Shown: piece after piece, positions 1 through 11,749 of the stretch
Layout of the letters: each line of letters begins with the position of its first letter
Numbering within the stretch: position 1 is the stretch's first letter
Assembly (NCBI RefSeq): GCF_965363235.1
Contig: NC_134846.1
Coordinates: 73,878,724-73,942,723, forward strand
Source: Mytilus galloprovincialis
Lineage: Eukaryota; Mollusca; Bivalvia; Mytilida; Mytilidae
Reading direction: 5' to 3'
DNA: 64,000 nt
Notes under the pieces: generated by a model
Told to the model about the DNA's origin: nothing
The model's input: only the letters and a program-made list of their open reading frames with translations
Database searches by the model: none
Translations under genes and position numbers: made by a program

Positions 1-450
1 AATAAACATAAGAAATGTGGTATGAGTGCCAATGAAACAACTCTCCTTCCAAGTCACAATTTATAAAAGTAAACCATTATAGGTCAAAATCGTGAACACG
101 GAGGCATGGCTCACACCGCACAACAAGCTATAAAGGGCACCAAAAAATACAAGTGTAAAACCATTCGATATGGAAAACCAACGGTCTAATCTACGTAAAA
201 ATCGAGAAACGAGAAACACTTTTAAATCCACATCAAGAAACGACATCATCTGAACATCAGATTCCTTACTTAGGACAGATGCAAACAATTGCAGCGGGTT
301 TAACCGTTTTAATGGTACCAAACCTTCACCCTTATCTGAAACAATAGTGTAACATCATAACATAGAAAGATACACTATAAAATACCAATTGGAATGGTTT
401 AACTCAACCAAAAGACATATTAACAAAGTATACTTTATTAATATAATGCA
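1..450. repeat. Dispersed mussel-type repeat, family A
   Basis: The stretch begins with the block 'atgtggtatgagtgccaatg' followed by text about 'accattataggtcaaa', 'ggctcacaccgca' and 'ccaacggtctaatcta'. The same text recurs at 10380-10575 and, with an internal deletion, at 27775-27970. The shared end 'cttcacccttatctgaaaca' occurs near 325 and 27945. It appears to be the non-coding tail of a retroelement; no intact coding frame is visible. The assignment to a class is inference. Confidence 0.6.
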
Positions 451-860
451 TTAGAAGTAATCTGCTGTTCAATAGTCATATATCGATTTAACTGAGGGAA
501 ACACATCAACTATAAGGGGAAAAAAAACAACAAAAACACTGAACTGCTACAAAAAAAACCGCCAACATACATAGAAACGCACTATGTGATTACAACTGCA
601 ATACTCTGACTTCGTACAGGACATTTTAAAAATTGTGGGTTGAACCTGAATTTATGGGGCTAGCCAAACCTCCCGCTTTTGTAGCAAAATTAATAATACT
701 GCTAAAATGACAATATTACGTGACAGGAATACAGTACAAATACAAATAAATGCAAGAACACTCAGGACAGAAATACATAAATAACTAATATAATAATACA
801 TTTCGACATGGTACCTACAGAATAACACCAAAAATTTATTTACGTCTCAATAGAATAATG
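451..860. repeat. Decayed retroelement tail sequence
   Basis: Reverse-complemented, the part around 465-560 resembles 1140-1435 and 2760-2880: each has a 'cttatagttga' block and a block about a 'gctgtt' or 'agctgta' hexamer followed by 'tatac'. The part near 625-690 resembles the 'ggattgaacctggttttat' block at 11090. These look like pieces of one 3' tail family. No gene is visible. Confidence 0.4.
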
Positions 861-939
861 AACTTTGCGTCACACAAATGTATCAACGCTACAAAAAATG
901 ACATCACAGGTAAATTTCTTACATCTCATATATCCCAGT

Positions 940-1440
940 GAATTTGAAACAAAGAATACCACATTAAAATCTATGACAAACGGAACGATTTCAACTTCCC
1001 AGTTATCAATTTTAATTTTTTTCGGTAGTAGCATACCCTCTGCCCCTCTGTGCATGTTCACACTATATGGACTTCATATACAGGACCGTGTTCCTTACAC
1101 AGTAACTGATCCAACAGAGTTATAAGGAGGAAATATGTTGTTCCGTAGTTTTCCTCTTATAGTTGATGAGTTTCCTGAATTTGATGAGATTGCCTTACAA
1201 AGTGAGAGGTTTAGCGCTATAAAACCAGATTCAATACACCATTTTCTACATTTGAAAATGCCTGTATCAAGTCAGGAATACGACAGGAATACGACAGCTG
1301 CTGTCCATTTGTTTTTGATGTGTTTTGTCATTTTGTTTTTTGCCATGTGATTCGGTTTTGGTTTTTGATCCGGACTTGTTTTTGCTAAATTGATTTATGG
1401 CTGTTGAACAGCGGTATACTGCTGTTGCCTTTATATATAC
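940..1440 (+). mobile_element. Fossil fragment of a reverse-transcriptase retroelement
   Basis: Translation around 965-1080 recalls the conserved C-terminal block 'YDKRDDFSFPVVNFPF' seen better at 38414-38848 and 41032-41592, with an 'SIPSAP' piece following. The downstream part carries the tail text 'aagtcaggaata' found at several other places. It is an old, broken fragment without the catalytic core. The lineage (Penelope-like or another reverse-transcriptase group) cannot be fixed from this piece. Confidence 0.55.
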
Positions 1441-2690
1441 AAGTTCGAAGATTTATGAAATCATACTAAAAGTATGTCAATTTTCTCATATATATCTTTA
1501 ATCAGTATACGCACATGTGTGTGTCGCCGTAATTGCTGGTAATTGGATATATAACTTTTATGTTTAATTATAAAATTAAGTAAATGGTACTGCAGTGAAT
1601 AGACAATGTTTTTTGAATTCATTACAATAGTTCTCATCTCCCACTGTTATATAGAACAATATTGCATAAGGGTGACCCTAACAATATAACTTATAAGTTA
1701 TACAATAATAATCATAAGTGACAATGACAGCAGATAAGTACACAGAGTGTTTAATATAAAAAATATTTATACCTTATTTACACCATATAATATTTCACCT
1801 TTTCTATGAAAAAAGATATTTTAACAGGCTTCTGCACAGCTATAATTCAAATTTATATCTAAAAATCGAATCAATAATATCCGTTGATCATTGGACGACG
1901 TCTAATCAACTTTAAAAAAATCTTCCTTAAAATCATCAAATAACTGACTTGTTATAATTAAATGGAATTCAAAATATTTTAGCTGTAAATACATCACTGT
2001 ACATTTGTACTTTTTAAAAGTTAATTTTTAAATCTTCCTCTTTCGATTCTCGATGCTGCATATAACATCAAAATGAATCTAATTTGTAATTGGCATTCTA
2101 ATTTTACAAAACGTTTCATTTTATTTTTTTCGAATCTTTTCTAAATGATTTATATGTACAAAGTTTAATGCCTCTGGCTCTAAAAGTATTTTACCACTGA
2201 TCTTTAAATATATCGAAGATTAAAGATATTATACTTTAAAAAACTGAGGTATAATCAATATACTCTGAAATTATGCATAACTGTTCTACATTTTACTCAA
2301 TTTTTATTCTCCATACAATGAATTTGCATTTCATATTTCATATTTCATTCATAAACATAACATATATCATAAATAGGTCTTTGAATGAATACCTCAGACT
2401 TACTATGAGATTTTAAACTATACAATACCTTAAATTGATGTACCTATGAATTTATCTTTTCTGCTGTTGTTATCGTTTGTGCATTAACTAAGTGTAAACG
2501 TTAAAACGCTCCATTGCAAAACAAATTGGGATTTACAAACGTCCAAATAAAAAAAGGTAAAATTAAAGCAAGGAAACCTGTGTTATAAATACCCATGAAA
2601 TCATGCTTTTGAGGTGTACATAAAATAAAGTTTAAGTTTTAATAGTCTACAATTCAACAAAAGTGTTTTGGTTAATTTGCTTTGGTTCTG
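1441..2690. other. AT-rich intergenic DNA, nothing recognised
   Basis: This stretch has no frame with recognisable protein similarity, no clear inverted repeats and no tandem array. It is very AT-rich, with many short A and T runs. Confidence 0.5.
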
Positions 2691-2699
2691 TAATGATCG

Positions 2700-3090
2700 C
2701 TCAAAGCCGTCACCGTTTGATAGCAGTTTCTTGTAGTAGTTTTTTTTTTGTTCTTTCGTTATTTTTCTCTTATAGTTGAGGTGTTTCCCTCTGTTTTGGT
2801 TTGTGACCCGGATTTCTTTTGGTTAATCAATATATGACTATAGAACAGCTGTATACTACAGTTGCCTTTAGTTACAGGTACATGTTTTCACCCGGTTGAT
2901 ATATGACCCAACTTCATCTATGTTAATGTAAATGTCTACATGTGATAGGTTAAGTTAGCAAACTATATAACCAAGTTTAATCCACCATTTTCTACATAAG
3001 GGAAATTCCTAAACCAAGTCAGGAATAAGACAGTTGTTTCATTCGTTTGATTTGTTTTAAAGATTTTCCTTGGAATTTGGTATTTTTGTT
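2700..3090 (+). repeat. Retroelement 3' tail fragments
   Basis: The block near 2740-2880 (with 'cttatagttgag', 'gtgacccgga' and 'agctgtatac') repeats the one at 1150-1430. The block near 2975-3060 ('ccaccattttctacataag', 'ccaagtcaggaata') matches the reverse complement of 10985-11110. It appears to be debris of the same tail family, lying directly downstream of the Toll-like receptor stop codon. Confidence 0.45.
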
Positions 3091-3255
3091 ATTTTACAAT
3101 CCATATTTATGTGCTAGTATTTGTTTTGGTGGTATTATCTTTTTTGTCCATTGTGTTGTCCGTCTTGCGTAAACTTGAGTTATTGGTGGTTTTTATGTTG
3201 TCTTCATGATAGTTTTAACTAATGTAATTCCGAATGTAAGATGAAAAGTAACTGC

Positions 3256-5748
3256 TTATAAACTTATTATAGATTCATACAGTTGCTTCCAGGCGTGTAA
3301 GCCTTCTGTAGGAATTATGTCATTACAGAAACTGTCATCAGATTCAATACACGTAATGCGTTCCCAAATATCAAGTAACGGCTTCGGCATATGAGAAGGT
3401 GGTATGTTTTCTATCATTACTGTAATAAGCAGATTTCTGTCTTCTTGGAATAGCTGCATTCTCGCCATGTCTAGTTCGAATTTCCCCCATTTACTATCAA
3501 GATAATTCTTTGTTATTAATATTAAAATCTTTTTACTATTCTTCATGGCATCCAAAATATTGTCAGCAATATATAATCCTGATAAAAAGTCTCGTTGGTG
3601 TATACACAAATTCAGACTTTTTTCGCCTTCCAGAAATGGCACAATTTTTGTTTTAACAATTTTATAATCTGATTGATGATAGGCAACAAATGCATCATAT
3701 TTACGCCTTGTAATGTGTGTATCTTGAAGAAGTCTGTATTTACGACGTATATTGTAATACCAAAATTTAAGCGCCGTTCTATACTTATACGACCATGCGA
3801 CTATCATCATTAGAACTAGGAGAGAAAATGTCAGAAGAGCAGAAATCAAAAGCCATGTTTTTGCCATACATTTTATCTGATATGCTCGTAGGTTACGATA
3901 TATCCATGATGTGGTAGTTAAGCTTCCATCGGTATATTGACAGGTATAATTTCCGTCATTGTCAAAATATATCTTTCTTTCATTAAGCCATGCAATAAAC
4001 GTAAGAGTTGCGCAATTACATTTTATTGGATTATCGAAAAGATGAATCATAAAATTTTCAGACAATTTTAAAGCTTCATCTATTTCATTCATGATGTTCT
4101 CTGGAAAATATTCTATATTGTTAGTTCTTAAATCCAAGATTGAAAGTTTCGGGAAATCTTTAGCATTTATAGGAACGTATGGGAGTTTGTTATTTTTCAA
4201 TATCAGTGTTTCCAATGATCTTTTCTGTTTAGTAAAAAGTTTCGAATTGATCAATTTTATTCCATTTCCCGTGAAATCAACGTATGAAAGATTCAACATG
4301 TTATCAAGTAATTTTGAATATCTTTCCGCTGCTATCACATATCCCAGGTCTGCTCTTTGGAAAACAAGTTTCTGTAGAGTTGGAATGAAGTTGAAAAAGT
4401 CTACCGCTATATCAGAACATGATGATCCAGAAAAATTCAGCATTATCAAATTAGATAAACCCCTCAAAGTTCCGGCACATGATGTATATTTATTATTTGC
4501 GAAATCAAAATGTTTTAATTTGTTTCCATGTGTAAAGAAGATATCAAAGTTAAATTTCGTTGACTTGTAGTTCTGGTTTGAAACATTTAGATATTCTAAA
4601 TTTTCGGGAATAGGTATTTGATAAGGGAGATTCTTTCTGATGTAATTTGTTGTCAATAATTTGTTTATGTTGATATCTGTTGTATAATATAATCTTTGTT
4701 TCGAAATGTCAAGTTTTTTCAAATTTTTCATCGCAGATGATAGAAGAAGAAGAAGGGGTGTGAAATAAATTCTAGGACTCATTGCATTTTCTGCTAGATT
4801 CAAATTTTGTAGACAATGTATATATGGCATTTTTGATTGGTCAGCTATCTGTAAAACAAGTATTTGATTTCGATGTAAGTCAATAGTAGATACACAAATA
4901 CTTCCCAGTGTAATTAAATTGGTCTTTGTTATAGTATCAACTTCGTTCGTTTGATAATTCCGCTGAAGCAATAGAGATGACATATTACGGCCATGAAAAA
5001 CATGAAAAGATGGTAGTAAGCTCGATATTTTCAGAAACTTGTTTTCACTGATATCTAGAGTTGTCAATGACTGAAGTGACTTAAAAGCATCAGTATCAAC
5101 TGAAATGAGATTACACTTTAACTGCAGATACGATATAGGCGAGTTTCTCAGATTAACAAATGTTTCATTCGTCAACTTTTGGTATCGACAAGGTTGTAAT
5201 GACAAATATTCAAACTGCTGAAGCTTCCCAAATCCTGTTCCAAATACTTTGCCATCCAAACCATTTATAACAAGTTGCTTAAGGTTAATAAGATCACTTA
5301 TTTGAACATCCGGGTAGTTTGTCATTTCCCCTATGTTGTCATACATACCTAAATACCTCAGTGAGACCAGCGGATCAAAGACACCATCTGGTAATGAGTT
5401 ATCCCTAAATGAATTTTTCCCCATGTCCAGACGTATTAGTTCAGACAAGAAAACAAACGCTTTTTGTTCTATTTCATGTATTTTACAGTTCACTAATATC
5501 AAAGTTTGCAATTGTGTCCACTTTGAGAAAGAATAATTCCGAAGAATAGGATAAACATTGTCTCTAATGTCTAGAGTAGTTGTATTTTCTGGACATTGAG
5601 TCTGAATGTCAGCTATATTTTGTTTCCGACAAATGCAGGTAATATCATTGGTACTTCCATGAATTGTACATTTCTGTTCTGTAAAAATAGCAATAGAACG
5701 TACAGAGATGAAAACAAAGAATGGAACATATAGGTCAACTAGTTTCAT
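3256..5748 (-). CDS. Toll-like receptor, single coding exon
   Basis: This encodes an 830-residue type I membrane receptor for innate immune signalling. The first ~22 residues form a hydrophobic signal peptide. A cysteine-containing N-terminal cap (around residues 27-52) precedes about 500 residues of leucine-rich repeats with recurrent LxxLxLxxN signatures. A C-terminal LRR cap begins at NPIKCNC near residue 573. A transmembrane helix covers about 630-652. An intracellular TIR domain starts at YDAFVAYH near 682 and shows box 2 as RDFLSG. Family knowledge says TIR domains recruit MyD88-type adaptors; the ligand cannot be read from sequence. The coding region is uninterrupted, and the ATG is followed by the signal peptide, which supports this start. 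The RDFLPG-type box 2 has S instead of P. Bivalves carry large TLR families, so orthology to a numbered vertebrate TLR is not claimed. Confidence 0.95.
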   Translation of the reverse strand: MKLVDLYVPFFVFISVRSIAIFTEQKCTIHGSTNDITCICRKQNIADIQTQCPENTTTLDIRDNVYPILRNYSFSKWTQLQTLILVNCKIHEIEQKAFVFLSELIRLDMGKNSFRDNSLPDGVFDPLVSLRYLGMYDNIGEMTNYPDVQISDLINLKQLVINGLDGKVFGTGFGKLQQFEYLSLQPCRYQKLTNETFVNLRNSPISYLQLKCNLISVDTDAFKSLQSLTTLDISENKFLKISSLLPSFHVFHGRNMSSLLLQRNYQTNEVDTITKTNLITLGSICVSTIDLHRNQILVLQIADQSKMPYIHCLQNLNLAENAMSPRIYFTPLLLLLSSAMKNLKKLDISKQRLYYTTDININKLLTTNYIRKNLPYQIPIPENLEYLNVSNQNYKSTKFNFDIFFTHGNKLKHFDFANNKYTSCAGTLRGLSNLIMLNFSGSSCSDIAVDFFNFIPTLQKLVFQRADLGYVIAAERYSKLLDNMLNLSYVDFTGNGIKLINSKLFTKQKRSLETLILKNNKLPYVPINAKDFPKLSILDLRTNNIEYFPENIMNEIDEALKLSENFMIHLFDNPIKCNCATLTFIAWLNERKIYFDNDGNYTCQYTDGSLTTTSWIYRNLRAYQIKCMAKTWLLISALLTFSLLVLMMIVAWSYKYRTALKFWYYNIRRKYRLLQDTHITRRKYDAFVAYHQSDYKIVKTKIVPFLEGEKSLNLCIHQRDFLSGLYIADNILDAMKNSKKILILITKNYLDSKWGKFELDMARMQLFQEDRNLLITVMIENIPPSHMPKPLLDIWERITCIESDDSFCNDIIPTEGLHAWKQLYESIISL

Positions 5749-5766
5749 TGTTAGGCTCAGTTTAAT
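5749..5766 (-). other. Probable 5' UTR remnant with upstream 3' splice site
   Basis: Read on the minus strand, a pyrimidine-rich run followed by 'ttgtag' ends at 5767, only 18 bases before the receptor ATG. This is a good acceptor site. It suggests that the leader is spliced while the coding region stays in one exon. The upstream exon was not located. Confidence 0.45.
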
Positions 5767-5789
5767 CTACAATAGAAAAAGGGAAGAAA

Positions 5790-7130
5790 TTATGAAACGA
5801 AACAATGTAGAAAATAGAAATTTATTATCTTGTTGGCTTAACGTTTTATGTTAAAATTATTCTTCTGCGTGTTTTCGACTCGTAAGACATTATGGTAAAA
5901 GTGTTCTACAAAACGCTTTAGAAAGAAAAAATGTTTAATCTGCTTTTATCGTATTATTATATAATTTTTTTAAAATTGGAAAAATGGATCTATTGCTTCA
6001 TAAATGACACGATTTGATGATGATATTTGAAGAAAAGCACTTCAAATTGAATTGCAAATCATAAGTAGCATAAATATATTACAAAAATACCGAACTCCAA
6101 GGTAAATCCATAAATAGGAAGTCCATAAACGGAACGAGTGACATATTCCTGCCTTTGAATAAAATGGTGAGTTTCATTTGGTTTCATAGCTCGCTAAACC
6201 CAATTGTATAACAGTTGTTTATAGCTCGCTTATATTGACAAAATTGAGTGAGCAGCTAAAATAGTAAAAATCGGTTAATATGGCAATAACTAGAAAACAG
6301 CAACCCAAATTGTGTATAAATGCTTCGCAATTGACTTGTGGAGATTTGTCTCATTGGCAATCATATCAAATCTTCTTTTTTTATATTTAAAAGTTAAAAC
6401 AAATAACCAAGCACTTCCAACACCTCTTTATAGAATGAGAGTTATAGAGTAGTAGTCAGTGCGTCATTTCTCGGATGGAGATAAAGATTTAGAACCATAT
6501 CATAAATTAAGCGTCAACAATCGCGTCAAGAAAATTGAATGACAATCACATTTAAAGTTAAGGGATAAGACGTAATTATAAAAATAATACAATGTAGTGT
6601 ATTTACCTATGATACAACTACAACAAGAGACCAAATGACATGTATTTTAGCAGCTTTATTTCACCGTATAAACTTTTACAATGAGCATAAACGATATTTA
6701 TCGTCTAGTCTGTAACAAAAGGCAAGACAACATTTGAAAACAAACGGCCTAATTAAAAAAAAAAACAACAAAAGTAAAGCGAAAAACAAATATCTCTGAC
6801 ATTAAACAACACGATGAAAGTGGTGTAACAAGATAAGAACAAACTGTAAAACAATCAGTTTGAAATGGCTTATCTCAATAGACTGGTACAAGCCACAACA
6901 AAAACCTTATGTAATTACAAAATTCATAAAGAAACCACAGTACTCACAGTTATTGAAAGCTAGTTTAAAGCCAAAAACATCCATATTCAACCAGCTTATA
7001 TTAGTCGTTTAAAAAAAAACACTTCAAAATATTCTTTACGATGCAAATTATCTGTGTTATGTGTTACTCTAGTAATTCCAATGATAAAATTAGGGTAAAC
7101 AATTTATATGTATACATAATTCAACTGTAT
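5790..7130. other. Intergenic, scattered repeat scraps
   Basis: Around 6070-6180 there is tail text ('aaaataccgaactccaagg') akin to 10945. Around 6335-6375 there is a 'tctcattggcaatcatatc' end like those at 14388, 28548 and 39640. The rest holds no recognisable gene, tandem array or clear inverted repeat. Confidence 0.45.
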
Positions 7131-7139
7131 CACTGGGAG

Positions 7140-7620
7140 ATATATGTTATGTCCGCAGGGTCAGCTGGAATATTTTCATTTTACTTTTTTTGCTACATAG
7201 AAACGTAGAGTTCACAATTAGGAGGCTGATATCATTAATTTCGATGTAAAGTATTCGTCTCAATCTACCCTCGATGTCTATACGTAAGTCAAAATACGAG
7301 ACAAACTCTGAGGTATAAGATAGAGGCGATAGATACGAATAGCCCATTCAAACTCATACTAAATAAAAGTCGAAAATGAACTGACAACGCATTACCTAAA
7401 AAAAGAAGAAAGAAACAGACAAAAATTCCTTTATTTCAATTGCAATGGGATATATGAGTTTACCATACATACTAAACTTTGAATTATTTATCGAGAAGAC
7501 ATTATCTATATAACGAAGGTAAAGTTATAAGATATTAGTAGCTTCCGCCCATTCTACATGAAAAGCTAGCGTATGTGTGTTGATCAAGGTCATCCAAACG
7601 TAACATATATATTGTGACGA
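7140..7620 (-). mobile_element. Fossil reverse-transcriptase fragment
   Basis: On the minus strand the translation near 7220-7320 reads like 'YFDLRIDIEGRL', matching 'YLDLHLEIDNEGRL' of the better copy at 41032-41592. Flanking DNA up to about 7600 also parallels that copy (the 'acattatctatataacgaag' block). It is an old and broken fragment of the same retroelement lineage. Confidence 0.6.
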
Positions 7621-8730
7621 TTAACGGTTTTTTTTATATATAAAATCGGATCAACTGGGGCGAATTAATGAAAATAACATTTTAAAAACTTTATGCTTCC
7701 GACAGCTTTTCTGGATTATCATTCAAAAATAACGTTAAAACCCAAACATTGAAAGCTTAGTGTAGATAAGTATATATCTATGGAAATTTTAAAAAATGCA
7801 CTTACCATGCATGAAAATTGGTTTATTTTATTAATAAAGATCTGCTATAAATGGCATTGAACTAAAGCACTGATTTTTTACCTGGTAGAAATTCACCTGA
7901 GCGTGATAAAAATGGGGAAAAAACATAAAGGTGTGCGTCTAGATCGCTTTCTGGATTTACCGTTATCAGGAAAGTTCAAACACATATTAATTTAAAAGCT
8001 AAGAATGTACAAGTACTTCGTTGGAATCATGATCAGCTTTGCTTTATGACCAAGTACATTGAAAAGAATAACCAAATCCATTTGAGGAAACTTTGCGTGC
8101 GAGGTTTGGGACTTTGTTTCGATTATTTATCAACATGAAGTTTCATAAAAACGCGTCTGGTGCAGTACACAAACTCATTATAGATACCAGGATAGAAATT
8201 TAATATTTCTGCCGGACGCGCGTTTCATCTGCAAAAGTGACGCTCGAATCGAAAAATGTTAAAAGGCAAAAAGGCCAAAGGTCTGGTGCAGTAAAATTAT
8301 TTTCCTTACTAAGATAGATGTGATATAAATGAAGTACTGAAGGACTTGACTAATATGCTCATGATACTCTCGGGAATTGGCAGTCCATCAGCCGCAGCAT
8401 TGAAGAAGTGTTAAATAAATGAACATAAAATGAAAATTAGGTGCCGTCGTAGCATTATTCTTGGTTTACTACCAGCATGTTTAGATCTTTCAACGAAGGA
8501 TTTTAGAAAAATGTGTTATAAATCGGTATTTTATCAATGGTCACATCTTATATTGCAATTTAAAATTAACCATTATTTTTTGTTTTAATTTGGAATCCAA
8601 AACGAAATTAGAAATAAGTGTCTTACCTTATTATTTCAATACATGTTAACTCGAGGGTGTGTTTGTTGTGTTACTGATGGGTGACAGAAAAATCAATTTA
8701 TTTATTTGATGATAAAATATAATGTACATA
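7621..8730. other. Intergenic with one family D repeat
   Basis: Most of this stretch shows nothing. Positions about 8150-8290 carry the reverse complement of the 'gagcgtcactgatgag' / 'acgaaacgcgcgtct' repeat, decayed, with the 'tataccagga' end that accompanies this family at other sites. Confidence 0.5.
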
Positions 8731-9939
8731 CACAGTCTATGGAAGAAGCGATTCGATAAAAACTTTTCTTAAATCAACGAGCGATATTGTCTTATATCAA
8801 CGAATTGCATTGTGGGAAATTTCAGACGAATGTTAGCATTTGTACGCAGAAAGGCAGATTTCCCGGCATAAAGTAATGACTCTTTTCTTAAAACAGGGTG
8901 ACATTTATCACGACATACGTCTGGTGTATAATTTCCATGAATTATTTTATGTAATAACAAGCAAGGTGTATTTAAACGAGAAAATTGAATTGTTGAATAA
9001 ATGAAACATAAATGCACGATTTATCATTTGTAGATGTACACATTCTATAAATATCATATAGCAAATTTAGTGGAATGCAATTGAGATGAATTCAATTGTT
9101 TGCTAAGCCAGAATCACCTATAAGTCAAAGATACTGCTATATTGTATTATATCAATGCGATATTTGTCTTATATCATAGCGATGATTTTTTAATATAAAA
9201 AATTTATGAATGCGATACTTTTCTAATATAACTGCTATAGTTTTCTAATATAAAATGAATACGATGACACGTCACAATGCATGTCAAGAAAACTGCAAAC
9301 ATAATTCACAAACTTAGATCATGACCGGTTTAATATTTTAGGATCAATATCACTAAAATTTCGTAACTGTAACAAAATTAACGCTTACATGAACTTATCA
9401 TTTCGAAAATGTTGCTTGACCCTATTGATAGTTGAAAGTGTTAACAACATGTTCAGTCTATTGTTTTCAATCACAGGGTTTAACCGACTAATTCTATTTG
9501 AAGTGATGATACAATGGCGGAATTTAAATGCGGTTGCAAATAGTCTACCGACCTATTAGATTCTAATATGCTGGTCACACTGCTATAGCATATCCACCTT
9601 GGTAATATCGAAATAGACAAAAAAATATCATTACTTAAAAGAAACATTCATTCAAACAATCCAATCCAATACAGCTCCAAATTACAATGAATATTCAAAT
9701 GATAAAATGAATAATCCAAACAAATTAAAATGTACAAATGCTGATGTCCCGAACTTTGAAGATACCAACTGAGGTAGCCTCAGACTATAAATTGGGCAAC
9801 TTCAGATACAACGAAAATCAAAAATCTTGTCAAACAGAAAATGTATTTATTATTAACATAGAAAAAAAATATTGAGAAGGAAAACAGTTCATTTTGGATA
9901 TCAAAGACTTTTGGTAAATCGATATCTCTATGAACATAA

Positions 9940-10070
9940 TCAGCTCGCCGTGGCCTTTTTAACTTTTTTGGATTCGAGCGTCACTGATGAGTCTTTTGTA
10001 GACGAAACGCGCGTCTGGCGTATATACTAAATTTAGTCCTGGTATCTATGATGAGTTTATTTACATTACA
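9940..10070 (+). repeat. Family D repeat copy
   Basis: This contains 'gagcgtcactgatgagtct', then 'agacgaaacgcgcgtctgg' and 'cctggtatctatgatgagtt'. The same order is found at 16985-17140, 17410-17495 and 17780-17857, and in reverse at 12705-12810. It lies inside the 2.8 kb element. Confidence 0.7.
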
Positions 10071-10379
10071 ATGACCGTGAGGGCATTCCGATGTATTGTT
10101 GCACAGAGATTTGACTTTCGTTTTTGACTAGTAATCGATCGTATAAATTCGCGAACATTTCTTAGTATAAAATAACAATCCGTATCGCTTGTTATAAAAT
10201 CATTTCTTCAATGAGTACTAAAAAAAATTGTTAAGAACACAAATAAATAAGATGTAAATGTCTTTTGATGTTAGAAATGTGTATATATCTTTTCTATATT
10301 TATAAATTTAGATCATTCATTTGGAGGACTGGAAAGCAGTTATTTACAAAGGGAAATTTTAAAGATTTATAGATATAAG

Positions 10380-10575
10380 AAGATGGTGCATGAGTTCGAA
10401 TGAGACAACTTTCCATCAAAGTAATAATTTGTTTAAAGTAAACCATTATAGATCAAAGTAGGGCCTTAAACACGGCGCCTTGGCTCACAACGAAGACCAC
10501 GCTATATAGAGACAAAAAGATTACTAGTGTTAAACCATTCAAAAAGGAAAACCAACGGTCTAATTTGTATAAAAA
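10380..10575. repeat. Family A repeat copy
   Basis: This is the second copy of the repeat at 1-450, covering its 'aaccattatagatcaaag' to 'aaccaacggtctaat' part. It is nested in the 2.8 kb transposon. Confidence 0.6.
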
Positions 10576-10924
10576 AGGAGATTCAAAAGTACAGGTCAGA
10601 TTTTGTCGAATCAATCTGAACGAGGACAGTATGATTCATCTTTGTCACAAGTTAGTTTCATTGTTATCAATAAAGAAAGTCATCCATGCGTGCGTTGCGA
10701 GGATATCGGATATATATTATTTCGGTGCGTTCATTATAAAATTTTTCTAAATGTCATATATGTGAACAATCATTTTGATACTTAGCTATTTGATTACGAC
10801 ATTGGTTATTAAACCCTTATTTGATTAACTTTGCTTCCAAAACCAATTGAGAAATTTGTAAGATGTTACCAAAAACAATTTGAATTTAAGCAATGGTCTT
10901 AAAACTGCTTATTTACATACAATA

Positions 10925-11135
10925 CTACTAAGAAGTAAAATCATAAAAATACTGAACTCCGAGGAAAATTCAAAACAGAAAGTTCCTTATTAAATGGTAA
11001 AATCAAATGATAAAACACACCAAACGAATGGATAACAACTGTCATATTTCTCACTCGGTACTGGCATTTTCAAATTTTGAAAATGGTGGATTGAACCTGG
11101 TTTTATAGCGCTTAACCTCTCACGTGTATAGACAT
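10925..11135. repeat. Retroelement tail repeat
   Basis: This contains 'atactgaactccgagg', 'cacaccaaacgaatgg' and 'ggattgaacctggttttat', shared with 57265-57400 and 63310-63440 and, reversed, with 1220-1320 and 2975-3060. It is non-coding. Confidence 0.55.
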
Positions 11136-11749
11136 AATAGGTGAAATTGTCAAAATATGGGTACAGCAGCCTAATATTTTAAATACTAATAAGTACTAAT
11201 ATTGATATAATAAAAACACCGCTATGATATTTTAAAAGTATCGCATTGATATAAGAAATAATAGCATTTGTTTATTTATGCATATAAGAAAAACACAGCA
11301 CTTCAAATTTTACACGGACATAAACTTTAGCTTCTAACTAACTTATGAATGTATATTTAGACTTAATTGTTGTTTATATTTGAACAATAAGTTTTAAAGT
11401 TAGTATTTTCTTAATTTTTCGTTGCCGAAAACAACATTTTCCGCATGGAATGTCTGCATATTTACAATTGATATTAGACAATATCGCTATGTGATATAAG
11501 AAAAGTTTTTATCGATACGCTTCTTCCATAGACTGATACAACAAGTATAAAGAAATTAATGTGTTTAAATCTATTTCAAATACATGCCAAACTCAAATTA
11601 AAGGACAAGGTATGATAAGAGGCGTTTTTGGCCCCCTTCCCAAATAAGTTTATATATACATCATTGATAGCCTTAGTATAGAAACTATTCAATAAATGTA
11701 AAGACGTCTTTTAACTCTTTTTAACTCTCTTATCAGGTAAACTTAATAT

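Larger units (their letters stand above)
8733..11533. mobile_element. 2.8 kb non-autonomous DNA transposon
   Basis: The ends are inverted repeats starting CAGTCTATGGAAGAAGCG (8733) and ending with its complement (11533). They stay similar for about 70 bp, including 'cgataaaaacttttctta'. The flanking 5-bp sequence ATACA is directly repeated on both sides (8728-8732, 11534-11538). Subterminal copies of 'gcgatat...cttatatca' occur near 8785, 9160, 11250 and 11480. No transposase frame is visible. CAG...CTG termini with 5-bp target duplications would fit a hAT-like group; this class call is inference. Older repeats lie inside it. Confidence 0.75.

Noticed and set aside
4091-4570. 159-residue open frame antisense to the Toll-like receptor
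   Set aside because: It lies wholly opposite the receptor coding region and shows no domain of its own; it mirrors the leucine-rich repeats.
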